DNA of 64,000 nt, from contig JABBOT010000014.1 in NCBI GenBank assembly GCA_016165875.1, positions 2,279,078 through 2,343,077 of the forward strand. Direction: 5' to 3'. The stretch is from Acanthopleura granulata. Its lineage: Eukaryota > Mollusca > Polyplacophora > Chitonida > Chitonidae. Numbering within the stretch: position 1 is the stretch's first letter; each line of letters begins with the position of its first letter. Below the pieces are notes generated by a model that saw only the letters and a list, made by a program, of their open reading frames with translations, made no database searches and was not told where the DNA came from. Made by a program: the position numbers and the translations under genes. Below, in pieces: positions 1-12,800 of the stretch.

Positions 1-774
1 ATGGTGTCAAATTACCTTTCTCAGACACAAACTGACTCTAGTAAGCTAAGACTGTCATAAGGCCATCACTAAAATGTATTTGTTAGGCATAACCCGACAA
101 ACACTCCAAAAATGCCCCCCTTTCTGATTATCACTGAAGTATTTTTTTATACATTTCTCTTCGTGTTGATTTCTTTAAAATCCATACATTTTCATCCGCA
201 GAATTTTCTCCTGACTGATGCTACAATTTCTGACAGATCAGGTGATGCCAAACAAAGAATTCTGTACGATGGCCTAACTTTCATCTGCAAATTAAAACTG
301 ATCAGGCCCTCCTTGTAATTTTCATGTATGATATACTTATGTGTACTTGAACTGAATAAAATATTTATTCATTTAACTGCCAGGTATATGTATCCAAAAC
401 TGTTCAAGAATTTTGGTCTTCTATGGCCATTGTCAGGTTTAAGGGTGGAGGAAACCATATGGCCCAGAGTAAACCACCGCCCTTCGTCAGGTGTCTAGCA
501 AGCCCCTTTCCTTAAGGCTGCAGTTGAACAGCCAAAGGCAGATTGGAACACGTGGCATCACTGGTAAATGGGGCCTAGCAAACACCCGGCAATCCTAAGT
601 TAGTATGTATGCCAAATAATGACTTGCCTCGACTGGAGTCGTACTCCTGTCATTATGTGTATGCCGGTTCAATCTTAAAGTCGTGTGGCCACCAGCAGCT
701 GGGACCAACGCTGTAGGATCACCTAAATTGTGTTGCCTCTTAAGAGCTCAGGTAGGCTGAGCCACAGGCCTTAC
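1..774. other. DDX42 intron 15, 5' part, mostly repeat
   Basis: No exon that could continue motif V was seen here on the minus strand. Bases about 385-660 are a diverged SINE (family B), recognisable by a 'gggtggaggaaacc...agtaaaccac' core. The left 300 bases show nothing recognisable. Confidence 0.6.
385..660 (-). mobile_element. SINE family B copy, diverged
   Basis: Contains TTCAAGAATTTTGGTC, AAGGGTGGAGGAAACC, AGAGTAAACCACCGCC and TTCGTCAGGTGTCTAGCAAG in the order found in the other family B copies. Confidence 0.65.
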
Positions 775-876
775 CTGCCACATCTGTTGCTACCATAATG
801 GAGACCTCTTTTTTCTTGAACGACGTGATGACTTTGTTCCTCTCAGTCTGGTCCATGTCACCGTGTAATAACACCA
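775..876 (-). CDS. DDX42: DDX42 exon 15, last exon in the window
   Basis: 102 nt, acceptor TTAAACAG, donor [26 protein letters not shown] then IMVATDVA, the first half of motif V (ATDVAARGLD in the family). The rest of motif V and motif VI are not visible in 1-774, so they must lie to the left of the window. Confidence 0.95.
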
Positions 877-3800
877 CTGTTTAACAAAGGTAGACAAAGT
901 CCATATTTTTTTGTATATTTGTATGTCTGACAGTCAACCTTTGTTTAAATCAACCTTTGTTTAAGTCAGTTCACCATCTGTACAGCACCCGTATTGTTAA
1001 TTTGTTTGTTTGCATGAAGTTTGATATTGCTTTCAAATCCTTTTGGTCGTGTCCTGTCACGTCCACTGACAGCAGGCGCTTTAGCCTACAGAGCCGATAA
1101 GCACCTCACTAAAATGCCCTGTTTTGGGGAGTTGACAGCACAAGAGGTTACTAGCAAATTCTTTTTAGACACTCAATTTGAACATATCAAAAAACTCAAT
1201 AATGTATCAAACGCTCAAATTATCTCATGAAAATTCAATACAAAATTTGTCTGAAAATCATTTTATCGTTGTGGGTACCGCAACAAGAAAGCGGCCAGAA
1301 AAACCCCTGCAGCAGCAACCAACTGAGTAGATTGACACCTGCAAGCTGGAACAGTGCTTGGCTCAAGTACCAAGATTGCCAATGGGGGACATAACCTGCT
1401 TAAAACTCTTTTGTGCAATACATCATTATTTCTGCACAGTTGAACTCGTAAGGCATGGGAGAAGTCCACAAGCTCAAGAGAATGATGTGTTTTAACACAC
1501 AGCTTGGAGCCCGCATGTTTAGGCAGGAAATAGTCCACATTACAACGTCGAAATGACAAAGATAAATAATGCTCCTTGAATTCATGATCACAGTATTTGA
1601 GAAACCTCACTCCACCAAACACTGATTTATCTGTCCCGTTCCAGAGCGACTCAGCTGGCACGTTCCAAATCTCCGATGTCAGTGACAAGTCTCCTGTTTC
1701 CTTAATCAACGTGGGCTTAATACAAACATAGTCCTGGGCACACCAATCACTGACCTTGAAAATCTCTTGCCCGTAAGTTTGTGGCCAGCTCCTCGGCATT
1801 CGCTTTTCTGGTCACGAAAATTAAAACACTGCCAGCTGAAAAACAAAGGAAGGCATGGCGAAATGAACATTTGGTAATTTAATCCTGTTTGTTCATTACA
1901 TATTTCTTACTACAAAAATAATAATAATTAAAACTGTTATCCAACAGCGTTGCCGGGATCCACACTATTTCCTATTTACCACATCTGGAAGTCACCTGAT
2001 GATTTCACAGTAATACAAAAGAGAAAAGAAAACTTGAAGAGATTGAAAAGGAACTAACTGGGTGTGAACCTGTGACTGCCATGTACAATAGGCCTACTAC
2101 TAAAAACCAGCATGGAAGCAGTTCAGCTTTGATCTTTTGCCCATAGTCCATAACAAAAGACATAAACAATACGGTGTAGCAAGGATAATCTCCATTCTTA
2201 TAGTAAACTGCGCTGAGCGATGTTCAGTTTTAAAGCTATAGTTGTTTCCTATCACGTGACCTCTCAATGTCGAGAAATTTAGCTTTTTGGCATTTTCTGC
2301 GTTATTTTCTCCGTAATTTTCAGCATTACAGCTGTAAATGATTTTCTGTCACGTGACCACCAAATATTTATTCAAACTTTACATAATTTGCATCAAAGGT
2401 ATACATGGCGGGCAAAAAAAATAAGATCAGATTCGTGATCAGGAGATCAAACTACATCAGGCAGCATACTTAAAATACATAAATTCAAAAACTTTTGGTC
2501 ACGTGGCAACTTCGGTAATCAGTGCATCTCCACAGTTTTCAAGATATGAAAATGATTTCTGCACACATAATTTGCCCTGACATGTTCTGTCTGCATTTTA
2601 AATTTCAGCTCCATGGGATGACCTATTCTTGAGAAAATGACATGTCAATGCATTCTATTCATGTCAACATGGCATCCAAAGTAGGTCTGGTTGAAAAATA
2701 AAAATTGTGGGAGAAAATTTGCATATAAAAGTGATAAACAGACTGTATTTGACCCTCACGGTGCTAGAACTAGTCTACAGTGCCTAATAATTTCTAATAA
2801 TGTGCTTGAAAAAAGAGAAAAAAATGACTGGCAGGATTTAACTGGATTTGAACTGGAGACTGCTAGGCGCAATGTTCACTGGGGCTATGGTGAAAGCCAG
2901 TGAAAAGAAAATAAACAGTGCTGTCAAACACCAGGCATAGGGGGAGACTGTGCCTTTGATCTACTGCTCCCAGTGACAGACAGAATTAGAATACCTACTC
3001 AAGCTAGCCAAAGAATAGAAAATGCTTCTGTGAAGTTTTGCACAAAGCTCCCATGTTACTTAAATGGGAGGGTTTTGACAAATGTTTTTTCTGGTTTTTG
3101 GGCAAAAACCTAAAAACTATACAATGTACAAAAATAACTCTTGCATATTTGTACTCCTGTTCTGAAAAACACCAGCTAGTGTGTTTGGTTAATAATTTTA
3201 AGCAATTTTTAGAGATGACCTAGTTTTAACGTAACTGTAGCAGTCAGTTATAGCCTAATTTTCATACTAACCTTAAAGTTTTTTACAATGTCAGCAGGTC
3301 GATCCATCAAGACATGGCAGATGAAATTCATTAAGACAGCCTAAAGTGAAACACAGTTCACGACTGAGGCAATGTTCATTAAAAAGGTTTTGAAATTATC
3401 TCCTGAAAGCAAAAAGCTGCTTGAATTTGTACAACTTCCTTGCTGATCTGTCTGTTTGATGAAAGCAATGACTGATGGGTTGTTGATGACAAATACTGAC
3501 TGTTTGATGAAAGCAGTGACTGATGGGTTGCTGATGACAAATACTGACTGTTTGATGAAAGCAGTGACTGATGGGTTGTTGATGACAAATACTGACTGTT
3601 TGATGAAAGCAGTGACTGATGGGTTGTTGATGACAAATACTGGTTTCCCAATGAAGGTAATGACTGATGTTTTGGTGATGACAAACACTGATTGCTTGAT
3701 GATGACAAACACTGATTGTTTGATGATGACAAACACTGATTGTTTGATGAAAACAGTGACTGATGGTTCGTGTTGGCATATATGTTTGTTTGATTAGGCA

Positions 3801-6800
3801 ACGACTGATTGTTTGATGATGACAAACATTGATTGTTTGATGAAGACAGTGACTGATGGTTTGGTGTTGGCGTATATGTTTGTTTGATTAAGCAACGACT
3901 GATGGTTTGGTGTTGGCATATGTGTTTGTTTGATTCGGCAACGACTGATTGTTTGATGATGACAAACACTGATTGTTTGATGAAGACAGTAACTGATGGT
4001 TCACTGTTGGCATGTTTGTTTGATTAGGCAATGACGGATGGTTTGATGAAAGTGATGATTGTTTAATGAAGGTAGTGATTTACTGCTTCCTGAAGGTAAT
4101 GATTGCTTGATACAGGTTTTGCAATAGTTTGATAATATAGCTATATCTGTCAAATACTTTATGAGTCATTGCCTTCTTCAAAAATTCAGCATTTGTCGTC
4201 GTAAATCTATCGATTATTGCCTCCTCATAAAAAAAAATCAGTATTTGTCATCACCAAACCATCAGTTACTGCCTTCATCAAACATTCAGCATCTGTCATC
4301 ACCAAACCATCAGTCACTGCCGTCATCAAACATTCAGTATTTGTCATCACCAAACCATCAGTCACTGCCGTCATCAAACGATCAATCATATTCTTCATGA
4401 AACATTCTGGCACTGATTTCACAAGATGATACTTTCATCATATTATCAACCTGCCTTCATCTGACAATCAACCTTTACCATCCCCAACATACCAGTCATC
4501 GCTTCAGTCTGATAGTGAACCCTTCCCAGGATGTGAAGGTCGCCAGTATCATTGTGTAAATCTAAGAGTCAGTTATAAGCTTACTTGAAGTGAAGGACAC
4601 AAGCCTTTTGACCAGCCAGGTCCATTTTGCTGGCCCGAATGACGGTAACACTTCTACATGCTGGGTCACATCTTCATTTGCCTAAGGGTAAACAACAACA
4701 TAATATACATGTAAATGTATGGCCAAGGGAAGCCACAAATCAACGCAGCCAAGGCCTGGCAATAAATGAAAACTCCTGAGGATTACTGATTACTTGAGTG
4801 ATTTTATATTTTTTTAAATACCTCAAGAATATTTTATTTATTCAATGGGAATTTAACAGATTTAATAGGCTAATGCATTATTTTGACAGGCAGTTGCATT
4901 CAGTCAGATTATTTTGACTGGCAGTTGCATTCAGTCAGATTATTTTGACTGGCAGTTGCATTCAGTCAGATTATTTTGACTGGCAGTTGCATTCAGTCAG
5001 ATTAGTTTGACTGGCAGTTGCCTTCAGTCAGATTATTCTAGCTGGCAGTTGCATTCAATCAGAATATTCTGACTGGCAGTTGCATTCAGTCAGATTATTT
5101 TGACTGGCAGTTGCCTTCAGTCAGATTATTTTGACTGGCAGTTGCATTCAGTAAGATTAGTTTGACTGGCAGTTGCATTCAGTCAGATTATTCTGACTGG
5201 CAGTTGCATTCAATCAGAATATTCTGACTGGCAGTTGCATTCAGTCAGATTATTTTGACTGGCAGTTGCCATCAGGCAGATTATTTTGACTGGCAGTTGG
5301 ATTCAGTCAGATTAGTTTGACTGGTAGTTGCATTCAGTCAAATTATTTTGACTGACGGCAGCGACTGACTGCTCAGGGCCTCACCTCTCCCAGTTCTCCC
5401 TGGATAATTCTGATGGGATCTGTGAGAATGTCGCGGGCGAGGCGCTCTATCCGCTTCCTGAATGTGGCACTAAACAACAATGCTGAAAACAAACAAAAGA
5501 AATTCATAATGTATATCAGAGACATATTTCACAAAAATATTTCACCAAAAATACATGTTACTTGCCTTATACAGGTTCAAGATCACTTACTGGTAAGTAA
5601 GAAAATCTATTTTCTGAAAAATCATTTCATGTACCTTTATTTCTATACTCTGCCTTTTATTCTGTAACATGGTAATCAAGTTTATTGTTGAAACTATCCA
5701 GGTAGAACCTGCTCGCACCTCGAGTACAAATTTATGAATAGAATTAAGATGGAAAAAGAATGACCTTCCTTTATCTTCTGTATTACACATCACACTACTA
5801 AACCGAATGTTCAGCCATCTTCCAGCTTGGATATCAAAAAGTGGTAACTGGATATTTTATTGATTCCCTACAAATACTGCTGAGTTCGGTAAAACTTACT
5901 TTGTCTGTCAGGACGCACATGATTGGCTATAGACCGGACCTGAGGTTCTGAAGAAAAAAAAATAAAACAGTTGAAATTCTTGGGGTCTTTGTTATCAAAT
6001 GTGTGTGCGCATAAATTACATGTGCATCAACATTCTTCACTTCCTTTAACAAACAAATAAAGGAAATTAAACAGGATTTTCATCATCAGTGAGTGAAGTG
6101 ATTCAAAATATATTTTACTTGACTGTTTAGAGCCATATACAAGATATTGTCACTTACATAACATCGGTCAGTCTAATGGGCCAATGAAACCGATGTGCAT
6201 GGAGGAAATCAGAGTATATGGAATCAATAACAATTCTCTACAAGCCATCTAGTGTGCTTGTCGTGAGCTAGTGGACAGTACAAATGGACTTATGGTGCGT
6301 TAGTGGATAGCTAAACGTGTACATGTGGTAAGGTAGTGGACAGTAGAAATGTGCTTGTGGTGAGCTTGTGGACAGCTACAAGTGCACTTGTCGTGAGCTA
6401 GTGGACAGCTACAAGTGCACTTGTCGTGAGCTAGTGAACAGCTGCAAGTGTACTTGTCGTGAGCTAGTGAACAGCTGCAAGTACAAGTGTACTTGTGGAG
6501 AGATAGTGGAGAGCTACAAGTGCACTTGTGGTGAGGTAATGTTTTTCCACTTGGACACCTTTAGTCTGCTCTGAACTGTATTTGAAGTAATGTAAAGAAG
6601 TACTGCTCACCAAAGCCCATGTCAAACATGCGGTCTGCCTCATCAAACACCGCAAACGTGACTCGCTTTAAATTCACCGCCTTCTTCTTCACCAAGTCAA
6701 TCAGGCGACCCTGTCAATACAGAACGGTTCTGTTGCAGTAGAGAAAAAGTATCACATTTCAAGGTTTAGACACTGTAATACTGACACAAGCATAGGCAGA

Positions 6801-9800
6801 AAGCCCTTTGAAAACTGTATCTCAAAATACATTCACTTATTCTTTTAGGCCTTAGACTGTATCATTGGTAATGTCTATGTATGTCGTCAATGACGTCACT
6901 GTAACTATTTCTCTTTGGTCTTACTGTCAATCAAGCACCTAACCACACCCCTTCTGTGACTCACAGGCGTGGCCACGATGATCTCCGCCCCTTCCTGACA
7001 GGCTTTACTCTGTTCCCACATACTGCCTCCTCCATACGCACAAACCACCTGGATATTGTACACCTTTCCGAACCGCTTGGCCTCGTGGTAAATCTGAAAG
7101 TACGCCAGTCTCACAGATTTCCTGATTGATTGCATGATTGGCTAACTGATACAATAACAGTCAGTTGTATGGATGAGGGAAACTGAAGAGCCATGAAAGG
7201 TAAACTGTAAATCTTTGGTACGTAACTGAGGAACTTTTCCACTGGCGAGTAACAGATTATCCCCCACTGAGTAAGGTCATTATGTATCCCAAATGTATCC
7301 CAGTGATATTCATGCATGACCACAAAGTACTGTATTTTCTTTATTTATTCATTTGATTCGTGTTTTAAACCATGCTCAAGATGGCAGCTAGCATTATGGT
7401 GGGAGGAAACCGGGCGGAGCCCGGGGGAAATCCATGACCATCCGCAGGATGCTGGTGGACCAGAGAGGAAGCCAGAATGAGCTGGATTTGAACTCACAGT
7501 GACCACATTGGTGGGAGGCTTCTGGGCCATTGCGCTGTGCTAGTGCACTGACCAACTGGGCCACGGAGGCCCCTCAAAGTACTGTATTTAATTTATTTAT
7601 TTGATTGGTATTTTATGCCGTACTCAAGAATATTTCACTTATACGACAAAGTACTGTAAGCTGCTTACATACATGTATACCGTCAAAAAGAAAAACAGTC
7701 CACATAGTCTCGATATGAGATTGACTGTCTCAGAACTCCAGACTAGCATCATAAAAGTTGGCTTGGGCTCTTCTGTTCTGAAGCAGAGAATGGAAGCTCT
7801 GACATGTTCGTGGTGTGGCCTCAGTATGTTGTCTGGCTCACCTGTTGTGAGAGTTCCCTTGTAGGGGCCAATATCAGCCCTATGGGGCCATCTCCTTCCT
7901 CCAACTCTCTCTGTAAAAACAACAACGGTAGAATAAATATTACTATACACAAAACAGAAAACACTGTACATGATAAGACAATCATAAATGAATTCTTTCA
8001 TTTTCGCTTCAACTGTACATTTATTCTTCTGATGGGTGTTTAATGCTGTACTCAAGAATTTTATCACTTAATAAGAGGGCAGTCAGGTTTATGGGTGGAT
8101 GACATCGGAGTGAACAAAGTAAACCACAGATCGTTGGCAGATTTCTGTCAAACCTACTGACTTAAAGCTGTACCAATACACCGACAGCTCAATTTGCATG
8201 CATGACTCTCACAAAGGGATGTGATCTTCCACCCTGCTTGATCTGAGCAACGTGTGTATGGCACAATCCCTAGCATGGCATAATCATCAACTCAATTAAA
8301 TAATTAAGAATCATGTATTAATTACTATGACAAAGCTTTAAGCACAACAAATCCAGAAGCTGACATATCCTTCAATGTGACTGGTCTTGCAGTTAGAACC
8401 TACCTGGTCCATGATATGAACAAGCATTGGCCAGATAAACGCAGCCGTTTTTCCGCTGCCCGTCTTCGCGATGCCGATGATATCACGTCCCCCGAGGGCC
8501 ATGGGCACGGCCTAAACATGGAAAGTAAACCTGATAAAGTTCTAAACAATATAAAAAGACTACAGCAGATAAAGTAAAGCCAGAGCAGCTACGGTAGTGT
8601 GACAGTGGGCAAGTGGCTACATGTTACTGGTGAAACGTGGCCTCTTGTCAAAGGGAAACTCATAAAATGCCCTCCCGCCTTTAACAAAGGGGTTCAAAAG
8701 CTGTGTGTTCCTTTGTTCTTTCTTGGATTACGTCACATTTCTAAATTCATGTGCGTTGAAAAAGCACTTAGTAGGTAGTACACAAACGCTGCAGAGCCGC
8801 AAGGAAAACGATGTGTTGATCTGCAGTTTAGCCCATTTGTGTGGCCTGTCCGAGCCTCATATCAACCTCAGTCGGGGTTTCACTAAAACTGTTCATGTAA
8901 ATGTTTAAGCAACAGAAACTTAGCACCATCGATCATACAGAATTACGTAGTAAAAAAAAACGTAGTGGTGTTAAACAGCAATTTGTTCCATATCAGTGGT
9001 CCAGGTCTAGAATTACTCAAAATGCTGTGTTGTCATCACACTGAAGAAACAACAACTCGTGTTTTTTAAGAACCATCAACTAACTTTTGATGACCCGCCC
9101 AGATAGCGCAGTTGGTTGGGTGTCCGCTTTCGGACGGGGAGATCTGGGTTCATCTAGAAGTTATTACATAATATAGCAGCACACAAGCAAAGCTTTTTAT
9201 TTTGGCCAGTATCATTTTAGGACAAAAAGACTGATGCTTTGAGTTTTATTCAAATCGACAAATTTACATGTACTAATAACACAATGAAAAGGATACCTGC
9301 ACCCGTCATATGGTAGTGGAAGAAATCATGTCGTGTAGCACGAAGTTCCTGTACACTCACCTGAGCCTGTATAGGTGTGGGCTGAGTATAGGATGACTTT
9401 CTGACTGCAGTCAACAAGGCATCATCAAAACCAAAATGAGCAAAGCTAGATACAGGCTTAGCTGGCTCGATCCCAGACACCTGAAACAAATCCCCGAGGG
9501 TGTCAGTGACAGTTGACTGCTTGATGGTCAGTCAGACTGGACAGCACTGGGATTACTTAACTAAACACTTTCATGGTAGGAAAATTTTGTGTTCGTGTAT
9601 ATTTAAAAATAACTTGACCAAAGAATTAAATTTACACCAGAAAAAAATCTTAATTTTTATCGAACTGACACCAGAATCAGGCAGAAACTTTAAATGTCGG
9701 AATAAAAACTCCTGATATGTTTAAATGAAAGTCTCTCCATCATTTCAGTTTTTCGCATGCATTTTATGACTTACAATATAAAAACACCCTGTTTTCTTTG

Positions 9801-12800
9801 TAAAGAAGGTTGAAAATTTTAAGTAGAGAAGAGATAAGTAAAAATGAACTTACTCGCAAACCTAACTTCCTTCTCAGCTCATCAACTTGAGCTTTTGTCA
9901 AATTTTTAATTTCTTCATGTTCTGTATAAAAGTTTTTCACAAAACTCTGGTATTCTATTTCACTGTGGTCTATGGGAGGCAGTGGGTCTATAATCTACAA
10001 AGAGAAAACAAAAATAATACATGTATCAAGTCATGGCAACAGGGAGTTTCCACTTTGAATTCTATTATCGCTGAAGGTAAAATGTCCTGCACCATGTGAA
10101 CCGTTAAAATGTTAGGCAACTACTTCGGATTACATTTACATGTACTATAAAATAGATGTCTGAAAAAAGTTCCACAAAAAGTTATTTAAAATAGTCTAAG
10201 ACGAAAAATGGACAAAAATAAACGTTTGTAAGCTTAGACAGTCTCTGACAGAAAGGGTTATCAATTGTACCTCTAGAGGACAGCGAGACAGGAGATCAGC
10301 AAATTAGCGTCAACAAAATTTGCCCCACATTTCTGACAAATCACATGACACAGAAAGACCTTACTTACTCTTTACTGACCAAAGAATCAGAACCCAAAAC
10401 TCCTCTTTTGTAATGGCATAAATCAGATTTCTTTATTATAACATTTACTTGCACTGACATTCTCTGAATTTGTTCTTCTCTGGGGAGATAGGTCAAGACT
10501 TGACCTTTCTCTCAGGGAGGATATCAATGCCCGATTACATGGCCTTGGTATACTCAGGGTTGATAGCTCTGCAAGACTGCCCAAGGTGCTTCCCTCACCT
10601 TGATCTTCTCAGGGATGACAGTGTTGCCCAGTTGCAATAGTTCTCTGGAAGAGACTCTGGATTACATTTCTCGGGAAGATGATTGCGTTGCCCTCATGCA
10701 ATGGTTCCTTCAGCTAATTCCTTCCAGGAATCATCACGTTGCTCTAGTACAACAATGCCCTTACCTTGTTTTCTCAGGAATGATTATCTTGACCTCATCT
10801 GGTTTTTCTCTGAGATGATCACCTTACAATAACATTGTGTTTCTAGGGTATGATCACGTTGTCCTCACCTTGTTTTTCTCCAGGATGATTGTCTTGTCCT
10901 CACCTTGTGTATCGCATGTGATCTTGTTTGCCCTCACCTTGTGCTTCTCATGTGATCGCATTGTCGTCATTTTGTTTTTCTCAAGGATTATCTTCTTGTC
11001 CTCACCTTGTTTTTCTCAGGGATGATCGCATTGCCCTCACCTTGTTTTTCTCGAGGATGATTGCATTGCCCACACCTTGTGTTTCTCATGTGATCTTGTT
11101 GCCCTCACCTTGTGTTTCTCATGTGATTGCGTTGCCCTCACCTAGTGTTTCTCATGTGATCTTGTTGCCCTCACCTTGTGTTTCTCATGTGATTGCGTTG
11201 CCCTCACCTTGTGTTTCTCACAGATGATCGCGCTGCCCTCACCTTGTGTTTCTCACGGCTGATTGCGTTGCCCTCACCTTGTGTTTCTCATGGGATCGGG
11301 TTGCCCTCACCTCAGGGATGAAGGTTTTGCCCTCACCTTGTACTTCTTATGTGATCTTGTTGCCCTCGCCTAGTGTTTTTCATGTGATCTTGTTGCCTTC
11401 ATCTTGTGTTTCTCATGTAATTGCACTGCTCTCATGTTGTGTTTCTCTGGGATGATCGTGCTGCCCTCACCATGTGTTTCTCGGGGATGATCGCGCTGCC
11501 CTCACCTTGTGTTTCTCTGGGATGATCGAGCTGCCCTCACTTTGTGTTTCTAAGGGATGATCGAGCTGCCCTCACCTTGTGTTTCTCTGGGATGATCGCG
11601 CTGCCCTCACCTTGTGTTTCTCTGGGATGATCGCGCTGCCCTCACCTTGTGTTTCTCTGGGATGATCGTGCTGCCCTCACCATGTGTTTCTCGGGGATGA
11701 TCGAGCTGCCCTCACCTTGTGTTTCTCTGGGATGATCGAGCTGCCCTCACCTTGTGTTTCTCTGGGATGATCGCGCTGCCCTCACCTTGTGTTTCTTGGG
11801 GATGATCGCGTTGCCCTCACCTTGTGTTTCTCTGGGATGATCGAGCTGCCCTCACCTTGTGTTTCTCTGGGATGATCGCGCTGCCCTCACCTTGTGTTTC
11901 TTGGGGATGATCGCGTTGCCCTCACCTTGTGTTTCTCTGGGATGATCGTGCTGCCCTCACTTCGTGTTTCTCTGGGATGATCGCGTTGCCCTCACCTTAT
12001 TTTTCTCGGGGAGGATCGCGTTGCCCTCACCTTGTTTTTCTCGGGGATGATCGCATTGCCCTCACCTTGTGTTTCTCGGGGATGATCGCATTGCCCTCAC
12101 CTTGTTTTTCTCAGGGATGATCGTGCTGCCCTCACCTTGTGTTTCTCTGGGATGATCGCGTTGCCCTCACCTTGTGTTTCTCTGGGATGATCGCGTTGCC
12201 CTCACCTTGTTTTTCTCGGGGATGATCGCGTTGCCCTCACCTTGTGTTTCTCTGGGATGATCGCGTTGCCCTCACCTTGTTTTTCTCGGGGATGATCGCG
12301 TTGCCCTCACCTTGTTTTTCTCGGGGATGATCGCGTTGCCCTCACCTTGTGTTTCTCGGGGATGATCGCGTTGCCCTCACCTTGTGTTTCTCTGGGATGA
12401 TCGCGTTGCCCTCACCTTGTTTTTCTCGGGGATGATCGCGTTGCCCTCACCTTGTTTTTCTCGGGGATGATCGCGTTGCCCTCACCTTGTTTTTCTCGTG
12501 GGATGATCGCGTTGCCCTCACCTTGTTTTTCTCGGGGATGATCGCGTTGTCCTCACCTTGTTTTTCTCGGGGATGATCGCGTTGCCCTCACCTTGTTTTT
12601 CTCTGGGATGATCGCGCTGCCCTCACCTTGTTTTTCTCTGGGATGATCGCGTTGCCCTCACCTTGTTTTTCTCGGGGATGATCGCGTTGCCCTCCTCGTC
12701 ATACTCCACCTCCAGATCATCCTCGTCTGGGTTCAGACCTGCTGTAGGATTCTCCTCCATGTATCTGTAGTATGACTCCTCATCATCCTCGCCTTCTATG

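Noticed and set aside
1263..1799. 178-codon open frame on the minus strand
   Set aside because: It overlaps DDX42 exon 14 in a different frame and then runs into intron; no family recognised. The in-frame exon model explains the conserved part.
3341..3969. Long open frames with Ser/Asn/Gln-rich repeats (up to 196 codons, minus strand)
   Set aside because: They follow the 48-bp minisatellite, whose period is divisible by three and which is open in several frames on both strands; it lies in a DDX42 intron.
6368..6574. Cys-Thr-Cys repeat protein
   Set aside because: Product of the 33-bp intronic minisatellite; the period is divisible by three.
10600..12120. Plus-strand open frames with Pro-Ser-Pro-Cys repeats
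   Set aside because: Translation of the 35-bp array on the wrong strand of the DDX42 intron.
12623..12661. Extension of exon 4 reading [12 protein letters not shown]
   Set aside because: This is read-through past the first donor into the repeat and stops at a TGA; family alignment supports ending at 12662.
3456..12690. CRISPR-like arrays
   Set aside because: The repeats are contiguous without unique spacers and lie in introns of a eukaryotic gene.
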